6,896 nucleotides of DNA from an uncultured Coriobacteriaceae bacterium (GTDB taxonomy: Bacteria; Actinomycetota; Coriobacteriia; Coriobacteriales; Eggerthellaceae): the NCBI GenBank assembly GCA_900554945.1, contig USJN01000081.1, forward strand, positions 1-6,896, read 5' to 3'. The stretch's first letter is position 1. Each line of letters begins with the position of its first letter. Made by a program: the position numbers and the translations under genes. Below, one piece after another: positions 5,491-6,896 of the stretch. The notes under the pieces were generated by a model. The model saw only the letters and a program-made list of their open reading frames with translations, ran no database searches and was not told the DNA's origin.

Positions 5491-5907
5491 CTAGCTCTCG
5501 CTCGGCGTTTCGGCGGGCGCGTCTCCGCCATCGAGGAAGATCTTCCTCGTGACGAAGTTCCACACCATGACGATGAACGTGGCGCCGATCTTGGTGATGA
5601 GGTAGTGGATATGCGCGAGCTCGACGCCTGCCCACATGCAGAGGTTGTTGATGATAAGGCCGATCACCGACAAGGTCACGAAGATGATGAACTCGCGGCG
5701 CCGGCTCATCCCCTCTTTGTGGGTGAAAACGTAGCGCATCGAGGCAAGGTAGTTGAAGATGACGGACGCGGTGAAAGAAATTGTGGCGCTCACCAGGTAG
5801 TTCACGCCGAAAACTTCCGTCAAAAGAGCGAGCAGGCCGTAGTCGATGACGAACGCGATCACGCCGACGACGCCGAATTTCATAAGCTGTGCGATAAGTT
5901 TCTTCAC
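5491..5907 (-). CDS. GtrA-family small membrane protein
   Basis: A 138-residue protein with four predicted membrane spans (about 10-30, 36-57, 73-95 and 101-121), the usual size and topology of the GtrA/DPMS family, thought to help move polyprenyl-phosphate-linked sugars across the membrane for glycan or cell-wall modification. Typical features are KFGVVGVIAFVIDYGLLALL in span 1, SATISFTASVIFNYLASMRYVF (43-61 region) with the conserved Asn, and the final NFVTRKIF. The tail after 125 is acidic and soluble. I chose GTG at 5907, giving MKKLIAQLMKFG, because family members begin this way; GAAAGG (5920-5925 complement) lies 12 nt upstream. A TTG at 5940 would add eleven charged residues. It is the first gene of the - strand cluster, 15 nt before the glycosyltransferase, and faces a divergent GT2 gene that could be its partner. 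The specific sugar is unknown. Confidence 0.85.
   Translation of the reverse strand: MKKLIAQLMKFGVVGVIAFVIDYGLLALLTEVFGVNYLVSATISFTASVIFNYLASMRYVFTHKEGMSRRREFIIFVTLSVIGLIINNLCMWAGVELAHIHYLITKIGATFIVMVWNFVTRKIFLDGGDAPAETPSES
5532..5549. repeat. Perfect 18-bp palindrome inside the gtrA-like gene
   Basis: CGAGGAAGA followed directly by its reverse complement TCTTCCTCG, with no spacer, forms a perfect 18-bp palindrome within the codons for the Thr-Arg-Lys-Ile-Phe-Leu-Asp segment, about 40-58 nt before the stop. It does not extend further on either side. A palindrome this long is uncommon by chance in a window of this size (roughly a few percent), but the protein segment is conserved in the family, so codon choice could produce it. 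It could be a dimeric protein site or an RNA stem. Confidence 0.5.
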
Positions 5908-6174
5908 GATACCCGAGTGCCTTTCGAGCGCGCGTCTCAAGCGTGCGCCCCATATGCGGTCCCAATAAGCGCGCTCAAGTCTCGCGCGCAGGCGGTTTCA
6001 GCCCGCGTGAACTCTATCACAGCGAGCTGCTCGCGGCGCGTTCTCCTCTGATTCCCTGTTTTTCCCTTGACGTCGCGCCGGTTCGGGCTTTCATCCCCTA
6101 GCATTCACTGGTTAGAAGTTTTGAGTTGCGCGCTGCGGCGCGGCTGATTGCACATATTTGCGAGGAGCACCTAC
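5908..6174. other. Divergent intergenic region between gtrA-like and GT2 genes
   Basis: About 267 bp separate two divergent genes and should hold both promoters. The side near 6040-6120 is relatively AT-rich; the part near 5925-6040 is GC-rich with palindromic elements: GCGCGC at 5969-5974 and 5984-5989, and GCGAG-CTG-CTCGC at 6022-6034. In the - strand reading, CTTGAG followed within one base by CGCGC occurs twice, near 5969-5979 and 5930-5942. I found no convincing -10/-35 pair for the - strand operon. No RNA gene is recognised. Confidence 0.5.
6067..6094 (+). promoter_or_regulatory. Possible promoter of the GT2 gene
   Basis: TTGACG at 6067-6072 matches the -35 consensus at five of six bases; TTTCAT at 6089-6094 is a four-of-six -10 with a 16-bp spacer. 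TAGCAT at 6099-6104 is an alternative -10 but too far away. Transcription would begin about 75 nt before the ATG at 6175. This is a weak prediction resting mainly on the -35 hexamer. Confidence 0.3.
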
Positions 6175-6896
6175 ATGAGCCTTGAGGCTGCCGATAACAC
6201 CACCGATCGCACGGGGAAGCCCTCCGTCGCCGTCATCATTCCCTGCTACAACGAAGCGCTTACCATCGCGAAGGTGGTCGACGACTTCAAGCGCGTCTTG
6301 CCCGACGCTTCAATCTACGTCTACGACAACAACTCCACCGACGGCACGGGCGACATCGCGCGCGAGCATGGTGCGCAGGTTCGCGTCGAGCGTCGCCAGG
6401 GGAAGGGCAACGTCGTGCGCCAGATGATGCGCGATATCGACGCCGACTACTACATTATGGTTGACGGCGACGACACCTATCCCGCCGAGGCAGCGCCCGA
6501 GCTTTTGGCGCCGCTTATGAACGACGAGGCCGACATGGTGGTGGGCGACCGCCTGTCGAACGGCACTTACGGCGAGGAAAACGATCGCGCCTTCCACGGC
6601 TTTGGCAACAATCTCGTCCGCTTCCTCATCAAGGCCATCTACGGGTTCGAGTTCTCCGACGTCATGACGGGGTATCGCGCCTACAACGAGGTGTTCGCGA
6701 AGTCGATGCCGGTGCTCTCGCCGGGCTTCGAGATCGAGACGGAGCTGTCGATCCACGCGGTCGACAAACGCTGGCGCATCGCTGAGGTTCCCATCGATTA
6801 CCGCGACCGCCCCGAAGGCTCGGAAAGCAAGCTCAACACCTTCTCCGACGGCATGAAGGTGCTCATGATGATTCTCTCGCTGTTCAAGGATTACCG
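6175..6896 (+). CDS. Family 2 glycosyltransferase, polyprenyl/dolichol-phosphate sugar synthase type (3' end cut off)
   Basis: At least 240 residues of a GT-A fold glycosyltransferase; the frame is open to the window edge, so the C-terminus (possibly including membrane spans) is missing. Related enzymes move a sugar from a nucleotide donor onto polyprenyl phosphate at the inner membrane face. Motifs: VAVIIPCYNEA from residue 18, DNNSTDGT (51-58), the metal-binding DGDDTY (97-102), MVVGDRL (121-127), DVMTGYRAYN (162-171), GFEIETELSIHA (184-195), then YRDRPEGSESKL, which resembles the acceptor-side end of DPM1/GtrB-like domains. The start is ATG 6175 with GAGGAG (6162-6167) 7 nt upstream; about 16 residues precede the first strand and look flexible. 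It diverges from the gtrA-like gene; GtrA proteins are commonly paired with this enzyme class, so a functional link is plausible but inferred. Sugar and final target are unknown. Confidence 0.88.
   Translation, partial: MSLEAADNTTDRTGKPSVAVIIPCYNEALTIAKVVDDFKRVLPDASIYVYDNNSTDGTGDIAREHGAQVRVERRQGKGNVVRQMMRDIDADYYIMVDGDDTYPAEAAPELLAPLMNDEADMVVGDRLSNGTYGEENDRAFHGFGNNLVRFLIKAIYGFEFSDVMTGYRAYNEVFAKSMPVLSPGFEIETELSIHAVDKRWRIAEVPIDYRDRPEGSESKLNTFSDGMKVLMMILSLFKDY

Noticed and set aside
5995..6011. A second GlnR-like site on the - strand (TTCAC then GAAAC) before the gtrA-like gene
   Set aside because: The spacer is seven rather than six bases and there is no clear promoter beside it; a match this loose is expected by chance.

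Overview
The window is GC-rich and densely coded, with very short intergenic gaps and purine-rich Shine-Dalgarno sites. The protein set (a class I-alpha-type glutamine synthetase, a GlnR-like OmpR-type regulator, and high-GC actinobacterial style glycosyltransferases) suggests an actinobacterium. My best guess is a member of the Coriobacteriia such as an Eggerthella or Adlercreutzia relative; this is an impression from protein character, not a database result.

Layout. Positions 1-312 are non-coding and hold a perfect TATAAT -10 hexamer (212-217), a GlnR-like half-site pair where the -35 should be, and a short leader hairpin. A two-gene + strand operon follows: glutamine synthetase (313-1656) and, 18 bp later behind a very strong Shine-Dalgarno, an orphan winged-helix regulator that looks like actinobacterial GlnR (1675-2349). 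This operon converges on a three-gene - strand cluster, which in its own direction reads GtrA-family membrane protein (5907 to 5491), MGDG-synthase/UgtP-like glycosyltransferase (5475 to 4042) and RhlE-like DEAD-box RNA helicase (3996 to 2377). The convergent junction at 2334-2379 is a compact inverted-repeat block in which two alternative hairpins share sequence and the two stop codons pair with each other. A divergent intergenic region of about 267 bp separates gtrA from a + strand family 2 polyprenyl-phosphate-type glycosyltransferase (6175 to the window end, C-terminus cut off).

How the genes fit together. The left operon is a nitrogen-assimilation unit: the ammonia-assimilating enzyme plus its probable transcriptional regulator, with a candidate regulator site at the operon's own promoter. 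The right half concerns the cell envelope: a glycolipid-type glycosyltransferase, a GtrA-like small membrane protein, and a divergent GT2 enzyme of the type that makes polyprenyl-phosphate sugars, which together could be a split GtrA/GtrB-type pair. The helicase is a general RNA-remodelling enzyme that appears to ride on the envelope operon.

I saw no mobile element, CRISPR array, tRNA, rRNA or defence system. The most interesting points are the probable self-regulated glnA-glnR unit with a Glu in place of the phospho-acceptor Asp, the overlapping hairpins joining two stop codons, and an 18-bp perfect palindrome inside the gtrA-like gene.
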